From Crocinitomix catalasitica ATCC 23190 (GTDB lineage: Bacteria; Bacteroidota; Bacteroidia; Flavobacteriales_D; Crocinitomicaceae): a stretch of 64,000 bases of DNA. The notes under the pieces were generated by a model. It saw only the letters and a program-made list of their open reading frames with translations, searched no databases and was not told the DNA's origin. Made by a program: the position numbers and the translations under genes. Numbering within the stretch: position 1 is the stretch's first letter; each line of letters opens with the position of its first letter. Of the stretch, positions 25,282 through 35,481 are shown piece by piece. The stretch covers positions 1 through 64,000 of the forward strand of contig NZ_JHXV01000005.1 in the NCBI RefSeq assembly GCF_000621625.1, written 5' to 3'.

Positions 25282-26733
25282 ATGGAAATATTAAAAAAGC
25301 ATAAGTATTTTGTATTGACTTTGGTCTTTTTCGGTGTTTTATACGCATTAATCTCATTGGTTAATCATTATTTTTTTAGGACCTATGCTTTGGATTTAGG
25401 GGCTTACAATAATGCCCTTTTCGACTATGTTCATTTCCAATTGAATGATAGTACTGTGTTCAAAGAAACAAGTGAGAATTTATTGGCTGATCATTTTGAT
25501 ATCTACTTGATTTTATTTGCTCCTTTGTCTTTAATATTTGGAACATATACTTTATTAATTGTACAGATTGTGTTTTTATTATTCGGAGGAGCAGGTGTTT
25601 ACGCATATTTCAAATCTTCTGAAAAGACGGCGCCAATCGCCTTAATGGCTGCCGTATTTTTTTACAGTTTCTTTGGTGTATTTGGTGCAGTCGCAAATGA
25701 TTATCACAGTAATGTCATCGCAGCATCATTAATTCCTTGGTTCTTCTATTTAGTTCGATACAAAAAAATATTAGCATCTTCGTTTTTACTGTTATTGCTT
25801 ATCTTATCTAAGGAGAATATTTCTTTATGGTTGGTTTTTGTTTGTTTGGGCTTGGGAATAGAGTATCGTAAAGATGTGTATCGACGGAATTACTTGCTCA
25901 TTGCTTCAGTTTTTAGTGGGATTTGTTTTGTGATAATTACATCTGTTTTGATGCCGGCATTGGCCAATAATAATCAATATCCACATTTTCATTATAGTTA
26001 TCTTGGTAATAGTTCGTCAGAGGCCTTAATACATTTAATTACGCATCCTGTAGAGTCTATCTCAATGTTGTTTACCAACCATAATAATAGTCTAGGTGGA
26101 GATTTTGTAAAAATGGAATTACACGTTTTACTATTATTTTCGGGATTACTTTTTTTGATAAAAAAACCACATTACTTGCTAATGTTAGTACCTATCTATT
26201 TTCAAAAATTATTTCATGATAATTATTCGATGTGGGGCATAGGTGGGCAATATAGTATTGAATTTGCACCGATTTTAGCTATTGGAATATTTATGGTGGT
26301 TGCCGAGTTTAAAAAACAGAATTTAATTAAACCTATTGGAGTAATAATCGTTTGTTTAGCTATCGGATCAACATTCAGAACGATGGACAATACGGTTTAT
26401 TTTACAAATAAATCCCAAATTAGATTTTACCAAAAAAGTCATTATCAAAGAGATTATAACGTGGCTGAGGTTCATCAGGAGCTTTCAAAGATCCCCGCCG
26501 ATGCAGTTGTAAGTGCGCAATCATCGTTTTTACCGCATCTTTCATTGCGAGATAATATTTATCAATTCCCAATGATTAAGGACGCTGAGTACATTATCTA
26601 CTCGGAAATGGAGAATACTTATCCTTTAAAAGACGAAGAATTTATTGCTTTGACAAATAAGTTAAAAGATGCTTCTGAATGGCAAGTATTATACGATGCT
26701 GAGGTAATAATATTGAAAAGAGGAATCAATTAA
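25282..26733 (+). CDS. DUF2079 multi-pass membrane protein
   Basis: A 483-residue integral membrane protein with about 10 TM segments. The N-terminal YALDLGAYNNALFDYVHF and LADHFDIYLILFAPLSLIFG blocks match DUF2079, a family that resembles GT-C glycosyltransferases. A soluble C-terminal part (about 390-483) is periplasmic-like: VHQELSKIPADAVVSAQSSFLPHLSLRDNIYQFP. A GT-C-like role in surface glycans is inferred only from the family. Confidence 0.78.
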   Translation: MEILKKHKYFVLTLVFFGVLYALISLVNHYFFRTYALDLGAYNNALFDYVHFQLNDSTVFKETSENLLADHFDIYLILFAPLSLIFGTYTLLIVQIVFLLFGGAGVYAYFKSSEKTAPIALMAAVFFYSFFGVFGAVANDYHSNVIAASLIPWFFYLVRYKKILASSFLLLLLILSKENISLWLVFVCLGLGIEYRKDVYRRNYLLIASVFSGICFVIITSVLMPALANNNQYPHFHYSYLGNSSSEALIHLITHPVESISMLFTNHNNSLGGDFVKMELHVLLLFSGLLFLIKKPHYLLMLVPIYFQKLFHDNYSMWGIGGQYSIEFAPILAIGIFMVVAEFKKQNLIKPIGVIIVCLAIGSTFRTMDNTVYFTNKSQIRFYQKSHYQRDYNVAEVHQELSKIPADAVVSAQSSFLPHLSLRDNIYQFPMIKDAEYIIYSEMENTYPLKDEEFIALTNKLKDASEWQVLYDAEVIILKRGIN

Positions 26734-26771
26734 TAGATAAAGCGTTTCATTGCTTATTCAACAGGATGTAT

Positions 26772-27737
26772 TTATTTAAACCTTTTCGAGAACATCCTAA
26801 ATATGTTAACAAATGGGCGACTTAAATTTTGCCAAAATGAAGCGTACTTGGCATTCTCATCCTTACCCAAGCCAAATTTTAAATAATTGGTCTCTTTTGA
26901 TTTGACTAAAGTTCCAAAGAGCGTATCCCAAATGGCTAATCTTGCCCCCATATTCTTATTAAAATGTTTTGGGTTAGTACTATGGTGTATTTGATGTTGA
27001 TATGGACTTATAAAAATCTTTTCAATGAAACTGAAATATTTTAATTTGACGTGTGAATGGCGTAAATTTGCACCCCAAAGAAGAAATGCAAAACTAAATA
27101 CATTTGCACCAAGGTACAATACTGGCGAAATTTGATCACGTGAAAAATAATCAAAGACACCTGTTGTAATCGCCGAGATAAATACATAACTCGCGTTATT
27201 GATAAACAATTCAACGGGATGAATTCGATATTGTGTAACAGGGTTTAACGTAACAGCCGAATGATGAATTTTGTGAAACTCCCATAGAAATGGAATTTTA
27301 TGTAATGCCAGATGGACAAGGTAGAAAATGAAATCCTTGGCGAGCATCAGAGTGAAGGTGTATACCAATAGAATGGATCCCGTTGAAAACTGTATTGTTG
27401 CAAGTCCAAATGATTCCTCTAGAAAATCATTGGTATGAACACCTAGATAACGCCAAGAATTTAATAATGGAAATATCAATAATATTTTGACCAAACTATT
27501 AAAGAAGATAAATCCATAATCAATAAATGCGGATTTATTTAGCCAAATTTTTTTATTGAAAACATATCTAAAAAAGGAGTAATTCAACTTGGCTCGAGTG
27601 TACACATAATAAGCCAATATGATCGATGATATTAAATAAACATAATAGACGCGTTTGTTGGCATCAGTAAAAATATAGGTAAAAGGGGTCGTAAAAATAC
27701 GCTCAAACTCATTCCATATTTCATTTAACATCGACAT
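26772..27737 (-). CDS. Sterol desaturase/fatty acid hydroxylase superfamily protein
   Basis: A 321-residue membrane protein with four to five TM helices and the di-iron histidine clusters HLALHKIPFLWEFHKIHHS and HQIHHSTNPKHF plus RHSHVK. These fit O2-dependent lipid hydroxylases or desaturases; the substrate is unknown. It lies 8 bp downstream of the M3 peptidase gene, so the two are co-transcribed. Translation may start at the first Met or at Met3. Confidence 0.85.
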   Translation of the reverse strand: MSMLNEIWNEFERIFTTPFTYIFTDANKRVYYVYLISSIILAYYVYTRAKLNYSFFRYVFNKKIWLNKSAFIDYGFIFFNSLVKILLIFPLLNSWRYLGVHTNDFLEESFGLATIQFSTGSILLVYTFTLMLAKDFIFYLVHLALHKIPFLWEFHKIHHSAVTLNPVTQYRIHPVELFINNASYVFISAITTGVFDYFSRDQISPVLYLGANVFSFAFLLWGANLRHSHVKLKYFSFIEKIFISPYQHQIHHSTNPKHFNKNMGARLAIWDTLFGTLVKSKETNYLKFGLGKDENAKYASFWQNLSRPFVNIFRMFSKRFK

Positions 27738-27745
27738 TTATAGAA

Positions 27746-29788
27746 CTAATTCTGTAAAAGCAGGCCACTTTTTTTCAGTAATGCTTTTGAATCTGGCTCT
27801 TTTCCTCTAAATTTTAAGTAAAGTGATGAAGGATTTGCTGTGCCACCTTTTGAAAGAATATTTTCACGATAACGCTTAGCAACTTCTTTATTAAAAATTC
27901 CTTTTTCTTGAAACAGTTCAAATGCATCAGCTTCTAATACTTCAGCCCATTTATAACTATAGTATCCTGCTGCATATCCGCCTGCAAAAATATGTGAAAA
28001 GGCAGTTGAAGTACAAACTTCAGATGAACTTTCAAAAATTCGAGTTTTCGCACCTGATTCTTTTTCATAATCGACAACAGACATGGTCGGGATTTCTTGA
28101 ATATTGTGCCAAGCCATATCCAATTGTCCAAGTGATACTTGTCTAACTGTTTGGTATGCGCTTAAAAAATTCATACTTGCTTTAATCTTCTCAATCAATT
28201 CTAAAGGAATTAATTCACTAGTTTCATAATGTTTAGCGAATAAGTTAAGGCATTCGGGCTCGTAACACCAGTTTTCCATCAATTGAGATGGTAGTTCAAC
28301 AAAATCCCAGAAGACTGAAGTTCCGCTTAAGCTTTCGTAATATCCATCAGAAAGAATACCGTGTAATGCGTGTCCAAATTCGTGAAATAGCGTTGTCACT
28401 TCGCCAAAGGTTAACAAAGATGGCGCTGTAGTAGTTGGTTTCGTGAAATTGCAAACGATAGAAATTATTGGCCGTTGATTTTTATTGTCATATTTGTTTT
28501 GACCACGATAAGAGGTCATCCAAGCACCACCTCTTTTACTTTCTCTTGGGAAGAAATCAGCGTAAAATAAAGCAATATGTTCATTCTTACTATTCACCAC
28601 TTCGTAAGTTAATACCTCTTTATGGTATTTGTCAATATTATCAATTGCCTTGAATTTAATATCGAATAATTTCTCAGCAGTTTGAAAAGCGCCGTCAATG
28701 ACATTTTCTAATTTAAAATAAGGTTTCAATAATTCATCACTGATATTAAACTTACGGTTTCTAAGAATTTCTGAATAATATGAAAAATCCCATGGTTTAA
28801 TTGGATTAGGTCCTTCTAATTCGTCAGCTATTGACTGCACTTCGGCAACCTCTTCAAGGGCTTTAGGATATGCGATTTCAACCAATTCATCCCATAAACT
28901 TTGAATTTTATCAACTGATTTTGCCATTCGTTCCTCTAAAACGAAGTCAGCATATGTTTTATATCCTAGTATATTGGCTTTCGTTTTTCTTAACTCCGCT
29001 ATTTCTTTTAGAATAGACTCATTGTTAAAATCGTTAGTATTAAAGCCTCTAGCACCATATGCATGGTATAACTTTTTCCTAAGGTTTCTATCCTTAGCGA
29101 ATTTCATGAATGGTAAATAAGAAGGGAAATCTAAATTCACTATCCATTTATCTGTATGTCCTTTGCCTTCTGCCAACATTTTAGCTGCTTCTATTTCAGA
29201 AGCGGGTAGACCATCAAGCTGTGCAATGTCATCGATTAAAATCTCAAAATTATTGGTGTCGTTTAAGACGTTTTCACCGAATTTTAACTGAATACTTGCT
29301 AATTTATTGGTTATCAATTTAAGTTCGTCCTTTTTACTCTCCGTTAAGTTCGCACCGTTTCGGATAAAGCTTTTATATATCTTTTCTCTTAAATAAGCCT
29401 GTTCAGTGTTCAGGATTTCCTTTTCACTATTATTATAGGCCGCTTTTATTTTATTGAATAAAGCTTCATCCAACATAATATCATTCGAATGTTCTGTTAA
29501 CATCGCTGATAAATCTTGCGCCAATACTTGCATATCACTATTCGTATTAGCGCTATTCAAATTAAAGAAAATGCCCGCGATACTATTAATCAATTCACCA
29601 CCTCTTTCAAAAGCTTCAATTGTATTTGAAAAGCTAGATTCGTCGTTATTCAATTTAATTTTCTCGACTTCTTCTTTAGCAATATGAATTGCTTTTTCAA
29701 TCGCTGGTTTAAAATGTTCTAATTTTATTTGGTCGAATGGAATTGAAGAATTTGCGCCAGAAAATGGATTTAAAAGAGGATTGTTCAT
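27746..29788 (-). CDS. M3-family zinc metallopeptidase (oligopeptidase A/Dcp type)
   Basis: A 680-residue cytosolic oligopeptidase. The zinc motif is HEFGHALHG with His469, Glu470 and His473. Family blocks MNNPLLNPF...FDQIKLEHFKPAIEKAI (N-terminal), GGAWMTSYRGQ and FAGGYAAGYYSYKWAEVLEADAFELF (C-terminal) match PrlC/Dcp enzymes that degrade short peptides. There is no signal peptide and the length is normal. The distinction between oligopeptidase A and dipeptidyl carboxypeptidase cannot be made here. Confidence 0.92.
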   Translation of the reverse strand: MNNPLLNPFSGANSSIPFDQIKLEHFKPAIEKAIHIAKEEVEKIKLNNDESSFSNTIEAFERGGELINSIAGIFFNLNSANTNSDMQVLAQDLSAMLTEHSNDIMLDEALFNKIKAAYNNSEKEILNTEQAYLREKIYKSFIRNGANLTESKKDELKLITNKLASIQLKFGENVLNDTNNFEILIDDIAQLDGLPASEIEAAKMLAEGKGHTDKWIVNLDFPSYLPFMKFAKDRNLRKKLYHAYGARGFNTNDFNNESILKEIAELRKTKANILGYKTYADFVLEERMAKSVDKIQSLWDELVEIAYPKALEEVAEVQSIADELEGPNPIKPWDFSYYSEILRNRKFNISDELLKPYFKLENVIDGAFQTAEKLFDIKFKAIDNIDKYHKEVLTYEVVNSKNEHIALFYADFFPRESKRGGAWMTSYRGQNKYDNKNQRPIISIVCNFTKPTTTAPSLLTFGEVTTLFHEFGHALHGILSDGYYESLSGTSVFWDFVELPSQLMENWCYEPECLNLFAKHYETSELIPLELIEKIKASMNFLSAYQTVRQVSLGQLDMAWHNIQEIPTMSVVDYEKESGAKTRIFESSSEVCTSTAFSHIFAGGYAAGYYSYKWAEVLEADAFELFQEKGIFNKEVAKRYRENILSKGGTANPSSLYLKFRGKEPDSKALLKKSGLLLQN

Positions 29789-29807
29789 GTTGTTGTTTTT
29801 GTCAGTG

Positions 29808-29815
29808 CAAATTTA
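29808..29815 (-). promoter_or_regulatory. -7 element of the M3 peptidase gene
   Basis: TAAATTTG on the minus strand, 19 nt upstream of the ATG. Confidence 0.55.
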
Positions 29816-29924
29816 TGAATTTAGTTTTGGCTAAAGCTGTTTATTTCAGCTATTAATTTCAGATAACACTTTTGAAACTCCAAGAATTGAGAAAAATCCA
29901 AATGAAAAATTAAGAAAAAAAGGC

Positions 29925-29932
29925 TATTTTTG
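29925..29932 (+). promoter_or_regulatory. -7 element of the T9SS cargo gene
   Basis: TATTTTTG, 63 nt before the chosen ATG. An in-frame TTG at 29930 lies inside it and is therefore not the start. Confidence 0.55.
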
Positions 29933-29995
29933 CTAGGCTTACTTATAAGATTACTCAATTTAACTAAAAACATGACATTAAACATCTATTCTAAT

Positions 29996-31855
29996 ATGAA
30001 AAAAACGCTAATTTTTTCATATTCATTTTTATTCTTTTGTTCAGCATTGTTTGGACAACAAACAAAACCAGATATTTCAAATCATAGAATAATCGGTCAA
30101 GCGACCAAATCAGAAATTTTCGAAACGGAGAAAGCTGGTTTTATTCAAACATCCTCAGCGGATTTAGATTGGCAATCTGCGCTAATATTAAAGAAACGAA
30201 AAATTAAACATGGAACAGCTTCTGAAATTTCGACTGATTCATTAAAAGCCATAAAATCAGAAACGAAATATGAAATAGAATCTGAAATTGAATCGCCAAC
30301 AAATCATAACAATCCAATGGTGCCGAATGTGAATATTGAATTCAGAGGTAATAGTAATGATGGCAGTTCTCCTCTTGATAATTCTATCGCCATTTCAGAT
30401 GATGGAATAATTGTTAGTGTTATTAATTCAAATATTGAATATTATGACGAAGATGGAGATGAACTTTATTCGAATTCTATAGCTGACTTAGTTGATGATG
30501 CGGAAATAGTAGCCGTTTGTGATCCTGTAATTCTGTATGATTCAGAAGCGGATCGATTTATATTTTTTGCGCAAGAATGTTCAGGTAATTCTGCTAATTC
30601 GTACTTATTAGTACTTTTTTCTGAAACAAATGATCCTAGAGATGGTTGGAATTATTATAAAATTACAGGGAATCCTTTGGATAATAATAGTTGGTTTGAT
30701 TACCCTAAAATGGCTATATCTGAAAATGAATTATTTATTTCTGGAAATCTATTTTCAAACTCAGGTGTATTTAGAGAGGCTGTTGTTTACCAAATAGACA
30801 AAAGTGACGGTTATGCAGGGATTTCTTTAACATGGCAATTTTGGTCAGATATACCAGGTGACCCTTTTACCATTTTACCCGTTTCTTCAGGAACAGAAGT
30901 GAATTATGGTCCTGGTATTTATGCTGTGTCATCAGAATCATTCTCAGGAAACGATTATAATTTTTATGATATTACTTCTGATATCGCAGATGGACCCTCG
31001 ATGAATTTTTACACGGTAGATACCGATCCGTATGAGGTAGCTGGAGATAGTAGACAAGATGGTACCGCATGTAGATTGAATAATGGAGACTGCCGTTTGT
31101 TGAGTGGTTTTTATTTGGATGGCATTATTCATTTTGTACACCACTCAGATGTTGGTTCAGGTTGGAATGGTATTAATTACAACAGGCTAGATGTGGTTGA
31201 TCTTGAAAATGAAACAAGTTTATTCGGAGATGTTGGGAATATGGATTATTCGTATCCTGCGGTTGCTTATTTTGGGGATGGAGCAGGTGATAAGACTGTT
31301 ATGATAGGATTTGGATCTGCCAGTTCTGATGTTTTTCCAGAAATAAGAGTTGTAAGTTGTAATACAGATTTTGAATGGTCTAGAGCGACACTTGTTTATG
31401 AGAGTTTTGATTATGTTTGTTATACAGCACCATCAAGAGAAAGATGGGGTGATTATTCAGGTATTTCAAGAAAACATAATGCTTTAGAACCTACAATTTG
31501 GATGAGCGGTGCTTATGGGACATTGGCGAATACTTGGTTTACAAGAATTGCTGAAATTACAGATGTTAGTGATGTAGGAATTTCTGAAGTAGAGGATAAA
31601 GTAAATTTAAATCTTGCTCCTAATCCTGTTAAAGAGTCATTCACTTTACAATTCGAACTTGAGGAAAATACACCTTTAACGATTCAGTTATTTAGCATTG
31701 AGGGTAAACTGGTAAAGGAGTTTTATAACGGTACCGCATATCAAGGGATAAATACTTTTAAATTTAATAAATCTAATTTGTCTTCTGGAACTTATATTCT
31801 TGAGATTAAATCACCTTCAATTAATTACGCAAATGAAAAAATCGTTATCAACTAA
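29996..31855 (+). CDS. Type IX-secreted protein with C-terminal sorting domain (type A)
   Basis: A 619-residue protein with a signal peptide (MKKTLIFSYSFLFFCSALFGQQ). The body is beta-rich, with propeller-like segments such as DNSIAISDDGIIVSVINSN and CDPVILYDSEADRFIFFAQE. The C-terminal 75-80 residues form a type A sorting domain (LNLAPNPVKESFTLQF, LFSIEGKLVKEF, SSGTYILEI), so the protein should cross the outer membrane by T9SS and be anchored to the surface or released. The ligand or activity is unknown. Its 3' end overlaps the next gene by 23 bp. Confidence 0.87.
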   Translation: MKKTLIFSYSFLFFCSALFGQQTKPDISNHRIIGQATKSEIFETEKAGFIQTSSADLDWQSALILKKRKIKHGTASEISTDSLKAIKSETKYEIESEIESPTNHNNPMVPNVNIEFRGNSNDGSSPLDNSIAISDDGIIVSVINSNIEYYDEDGDELYSNSIADLVDDAEIVAVCDPVILYDSEADRFIFFAQECSGNSANSYLLVLFSETNDPRDGWNYYKITGNPLDNNSWFDYPKMAISENELFISGNLFSNSGVFREAVVYQIDKSDGYAGISLTWQFWSDIPGDPFTILPVSSGTEVNYGPGIYAVSSESFSGNDYNFYDITSDIADGPSMNFYTVDTDPYEVAGDSRQDGTACRLNNGDCRLLSGFYLDGIIHFVHHSDVGSGWNGINYNRLDVVDLENETSLFGDVGNMDYSYPAVAYFGDGAGDKTVMIGFGSASSDVFPEIRVVSCNTDFEWSRATLVYESFDYVCYTAPSRERWGDYSGISRKHNALEPTIWMSGAYGTLANTWFTRIAEITDVSDVGISEVEDKVNLNLAPNPVKESFTLQFELEENTPLTIQLFSIEGKLVKEFYNGTAYQGINTFKFNKSNLSSGTYILEIKSPSINYANEKIVIN

Positions 31856-32180
31856 ATATAATTTCATTTTAGGTACTGTAGTTATTTTTAACATTTCATG
31901 TAATGCGCCGACTGAAAAGGGTGTCGACATGGAGGTACCTATAGAGGTGATGCAAGAGGATGCTACAGCAACTGAATTAATAGTGGAGCCAATAGTTGAT
32001 AAGGATTCTATTAAGGTTGATACTTTAACTGTTTCAGCTGATGTTATTGAATCTTCAGCTCCAATAAAGGAGAAGAAGCCAACTGAAGCGTTTGAGAAGA
32101 AAGGAAATGCCATAATTCATAAATCAAAAGACCAAACACTTATTGATAGTATAAAAGCCGAAAAAAATAAGTATAAATAA
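31833..32180 (+). CDS. Small hypothetical lipoprotein overlapping the T9SS cargo gene
   Basis: A 115-residue protein. The ATG at 31833 yields a lipoprotein signal (LGTVVIFNISC) but falls inside the preceding gene in another frame. The mature part is acidic and rich in Val, Glu, Asp and Thr, with little predicted fold (VDMEVPIEVMQEDATATELIVEPIV), then a Lys-rich C-terminus. It looks like a disordered tether. No family was recognised. Confidence 0.55.
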   Translation: MKKSLSTKYNFILGTVVIFNISCNAPTEKGVDMEVPIEVMQEDATATELIVEPIVDKDSIKVDTLTVSADVIESSAPIKEKKPTEAFEKKGNAIIHKSKDQTLIDSIKAEKNKYK

Positions 32181-32409
32181 CTTATTAATCTCTTTTCGTT
32201 TAAGTAGCAGCGCATTAATAAATGTTGTTGGAAATTTGAAAATAATCTCCAATAAATTGACTTGTTGTAAATATTATATCCGGAAAATGGAACTTAAGTT
32301 AAATTGATTATTTAAATTGTACCTTTTTTGCAAATATACGTTATGTAATATAAACCCAGATCCATGATTTTATGATCTCTGATGACATACTTTCATCTAA
32401 AACTACTGA
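32181..32409. other. 229-bp intergenic region
   Basis: No gene. A TTTTTTGCAAATA stretch near 32325-32337 resembles a -7 region but lacks the TA of TAnnTTTG. The promoter of the M48 gene is presumably here. Confidence 0.35.
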
Positions 32410-34638
32410 ATGAAAAGAATTTTATTGCCCATTGTATTATTGATTGCTGCAGTTGTTGGAAACGCTCAATCATTAGAAAATTTTGATGGATTAAGATCTA
32501 AAGGACAAATTCCTGACGATTTTACAACCCTAACATCCGAAAAATATGAAACTGATTTAAAAAACAATTCTGATAAAGAACTCGATAAAGAGTTCTTCTT
32601 ATCTACCCGATTTTTTATTGACGAATTATTATTGAGTGGGAAAATACTTTTTAATGAACCATTAAGTATCTATCTCAATAAAGTCGCAAAATATACCTTA
32701 AAAAATGAACCTAAATTATTGAAGGAATTAAGGTTCTACGTTTTAAAAACAAACACGGTTAATGCATTTTCTACAGATCAAGGCATCATTGTTTTTACGA
32801 CTGGTTTAATGGCTCAATTAGAAAATGAGGCGCAGCTCGCTTATATTATCGCTCACGAAGTTTCACATTATACTGAACATCATGTTCGTAATAGTTATGT
32901 TGAACGGAAGAGCTTCTCTAAGAAAAAAGGTCGTTATGAAAGATTGACTTATGAATCTAGAATTAGTGAGTTAAGTATCTATGAAAAAGATACGGAGTTA
33001 GAAGCTGATCAAAAAGGTATTGATATCTATATGCAGACAGAATATGCCATTGATGAGATCTTTAGTTCGTTTGAAATGTTGTTGTACTCATATTTACCAT
33101 TCGATGACGTTAAATTTGACAGTACTTTTTTTAACGCCTCTTCATTAATCATTCCAGGTAATTTATTCCCTGATTCAGTTTCTGAAATTAAAAGAGAAGT
33201 GGATTATGATGATAAAAACAGTACGCATCCAAATATCAAAAAACGAATAGATGCTGCATTAGACTATACAGAGGATAAAACGTTTAAAGGGGATAAGAAA
33301 TTTGTTGTAGGTGAGGATGAGTTTAACAATGTTAGAAATTTAGCACGTTTTGAAACCATTAATCAAATGGTTACAAATAGGAATTATGTAAATGCTATTT
33401 ATGCGATTAGTTTAATGCAAAAAGAGTTTGATAACAATCGTTTTTTGGACTTATCGTTGGTTAGATCTTTATATGGTTTAAGTAAATACAAAAACAGTTC
33501 TAGATTCAATGAAGTTACAACAACTCTTAGTAAAGTAGAAGGGGAGAGTTATGCTTTACACCACTTCTTTAAGCAATTATCAAAGCAACAGCTTGCCGTT
33601 TTAGCATACAGATGGGTTTATGATATTAACGTGAAATACCCTAATGATAAGACAATAGCAGCGTACGAGGCTGATATGAAAAAAGAACTAGCGACTAAAT
33701 CTAAAATTGATATCAAAAAATTTAAGTCTAAAAGTTTTGAAGAACAAGAAGAAGAGGTGCTAACACAAATTGATTTTGATGTTGAAGATTCAATTAAAAG
33801 GGTAGAGGAGTCTGACCTTTCAAAATATGAAAAGATTCGATTGAAAAAGAAATTACGAGATTTCGGTGAAATAAAGGATGGTGGTGAAGAGGCAAAGTTA
33901 GATTCAGAATTTCACTATTATGGACTGACTGATGTTTTAACGGGCAACAAAAATTTTCAAGACGAATTATTTGAATTGAAAGAGGTATATGAATCTGAGC
34001 TATTGGCAAAGAATTCGACCAATAATTGGCGACAAAGAAAAGAATTCGAGCCTGTAGGCGCTAAGAAAATTGTTTTAATTGATCCTGTTTTTGAGAAATA
34101 CGATTTAAAATCGAAAAGGAAACATAAAGACTCGGAAGATAAAAAGCTGAACCTAAATGAGATGTTTGAAAAGGACTATCCTAAATTGGACCTTGAAACA
34201 ACTTTAATCAGTTCGAAAAATCTGAAAGCCAAAGAAGTTAGTACTTATAATGAAATCGGATTGATCTTTCAATGGATTTCAGAAGTAATCTCTCATGAAG
34301 ATATTGATATGATAAGCTCAAAGAGTGAAGAGATGATGGGGGTTAAAGAGAAGTTTGGGACGAATCATTTTGTATTTACAGGATTCTATACATATAAAGA
34401 CCGAAATCAATTTACGGCATCTCATTTATTAGGTATTATTTCTGTTTATGGAATTCCTTTTGTACTTGCTGATTTGTTAATCATTCATAATTATATCGAG
34501 CTTCTCGCGATATCTATAAATTCAGATACGGATAAAATCGAGTTTATTCAAGCGACTGAAATCAATTTAAAAGAATCGAATAAAGTGATAAATGCTTATG
34601 TATACGATATTCTTTATCAACTAAATAAAGCAAAATAG
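32410..34638 (+). CDS. M48-family zinc metalloprotease, exported
   Basis: A 742-residue protein with a signal peptide (1-19, ending VVGNAQ). The peptidase domain has HEVSH (149-153) and the downstream third-ligand motif ELEAD (196-200), the BepA/YfgC-like arrangement. The long C-terminal region (about 330-742) has charged helices and a segment (SEMMGVKEKFGTNHFVFTG) of unknown role. BepA-like proteases act in outer-membrane protein quality control; this role is inferred. A predicted barrel gene starts 5 bp after its stop, supporting an envelope link. Confidence 0.82.
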   Translation: MKRILLPIVLLIAAVVGNAQSLENFDGLRSKGQIPDDFTTLTSEKYETDLKNNSDKELDKEFFLSTRFFIDELLLSGKILFNEPLSIYLNKVAKYTLKNEPKLLKELRFYVLKTNTVNAFSTDQGIIVFTTGLMAQLENEAQLAYIIAHEVSHYTEHHVRNSYVERKSFSKKKGRYERLTYESRISELSIYEKDTELEADQKGIDIYMQTEYAIDEIFSSFEMLLYSYLPFDDVKFDSTFFNASSLIIPGNLFPDSVSEIKREVDYDDKNSTHPNIKKRIDAALDYTEDKTFKGDKKFVVGEDEFNNVRNLARFETINQMVTNRNYVNAIYAISLMQKEFDNNRFLDLSLVRSLYGLSKYKNSSRFNEVTTTLSKVEGESYALHHFFKQLSKQQLAVLAYRWVYDINVKYPNDKTIAAYEADMKKELATKSKIDIKKFKSKSFEEQEEEVLTQIDFDVEDSIKRVEESDLSKYEKIRLKKKLRDFGEIKDGGEEAKLDSEFHYYGLTDVLTGNKNFQDELFELKEVYESELLAKNSTNNWRQRKEFEPVGAKKIVLIDPVFEKYDLKSKRKHKDSEDKKLNLNEMFEKDYPKLDLETTLISSKNLKAKEVSTYNEIGLIFQWISEVISHEDIDMISSKSEEMMGVKEKFGTNHFVFTGFYTYKDRNQFTASHLLGIISVYGIPFVLADLLIIHNYIELLAISINSDTDKIEFIQATEINLKESNKVINAYVYDILYQLNKAK

Positions 34639-34643
34639 ACAGC

Positions 34644-35468
34644 ATGAAATTTATAAGTATAATATTTTTGCTTTTAACAGCACCGTTAGCATTCAGTCAA
34701 TCTGGTTATTTAGGGTCGTTGAATGCCTTTGAATTTAAAATAGGTTTAGCGCCATCAATTACGCGTTCAGAAGTGTTGACGACGCCTACAAAACAAACGG
34801 CACGTTTAAGGATTGTCAATCTGAAATATGAATTGAACTATTCGCGTACTATAAATCGGAATTCAGAATTATTTATTGGATACCAATTCATACCTATGAA
34901 AGGAAATTTGAAAGATATAACAGTTGACAACTTAGTCGATAACAGTTATTTGAAAATTTTAGAGAGCCCAAAACTGACATCACATGGTTTTAATTTGGGG
35001 TATAGAATTTTTAGGAAAGGTAGTTTAGCACCTATTGGTAAGTTTCTCTTTTTTGGAGTTAATTATCTTAAAACTACAGTCGATACTTATACAGATATTA
35101 TCGTCGGTAGAAATAATGAATATAGTGGTTCTTTTGATAGTTTTAGTTTAACAGAAACAGCTTCTGTTCAAATCTATGACACAGCAAACACTTTGTATGA
35201 TAAATCCGTTAGCTCTTTTAATTTGCGATTTGGCTTTGGTCGGAATTATCCAATAACAGATAACTTAATAATCACAACAAATTTTTCAGTTCCGTTTTTG
35301 AGATATTTTAATTTCGGTGATTCAAGAGGTGTTTATCTAATTTATAATCCAAAAAGTATAGATTATACGGAAGGTAGATATTTAGACAATATAGAAGGTT
35401 TATTGGCTAATACGCTTAAACAATACAGTGGTGTTTCACTGGATATTGGTGTGAAATTTCATTTTTAA
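34644..35468 (+). CDS. Putative outer-membrane beta-barrel protein
   Basis: A 274-residue protein with a signal peptide (1-18, ending LAFSQ). Alternating amphipathic strands (ARLRIVNLKYELNYSRTINRNSELFIGYQF, FGFGRNYPITDNLIITTNFSVPFLRYFNFG) and a C-terminal aromatic residue (LDIGVKFHF) fit a small barrel of 8-12 strands. No family was recognised. It lies directly after the M48 protease gene in the same operon and may be its partner or substrate. Confidence 0.65.
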   Translation: MKFISIIFLLLTAPLAFSQSGYLGSLNAFEFKIGLAPSITRSEVLTTPTKQTARLRIVNLKYELNYSRTINRNSELFIGYQFIPMKGNLKDITVDNLVDNSYLKILESPKLTSHGFNLGYRIFRKGSLAPIGKFLFFGVNYLKTTVDTYTDIIVGRNNEYSGSFDSFSLTETASVQIYDTANTLYDKSVSSFNLRFGFGRNYPITDNLIITTNFSVPFLRYFNFGDSRGVYLIYNPKSIDYTEGRYLDNIEGLLANTLKQYSGVSLDIGVKFHF

Positions 35469-35481
35469 AGAAAATACTTAA

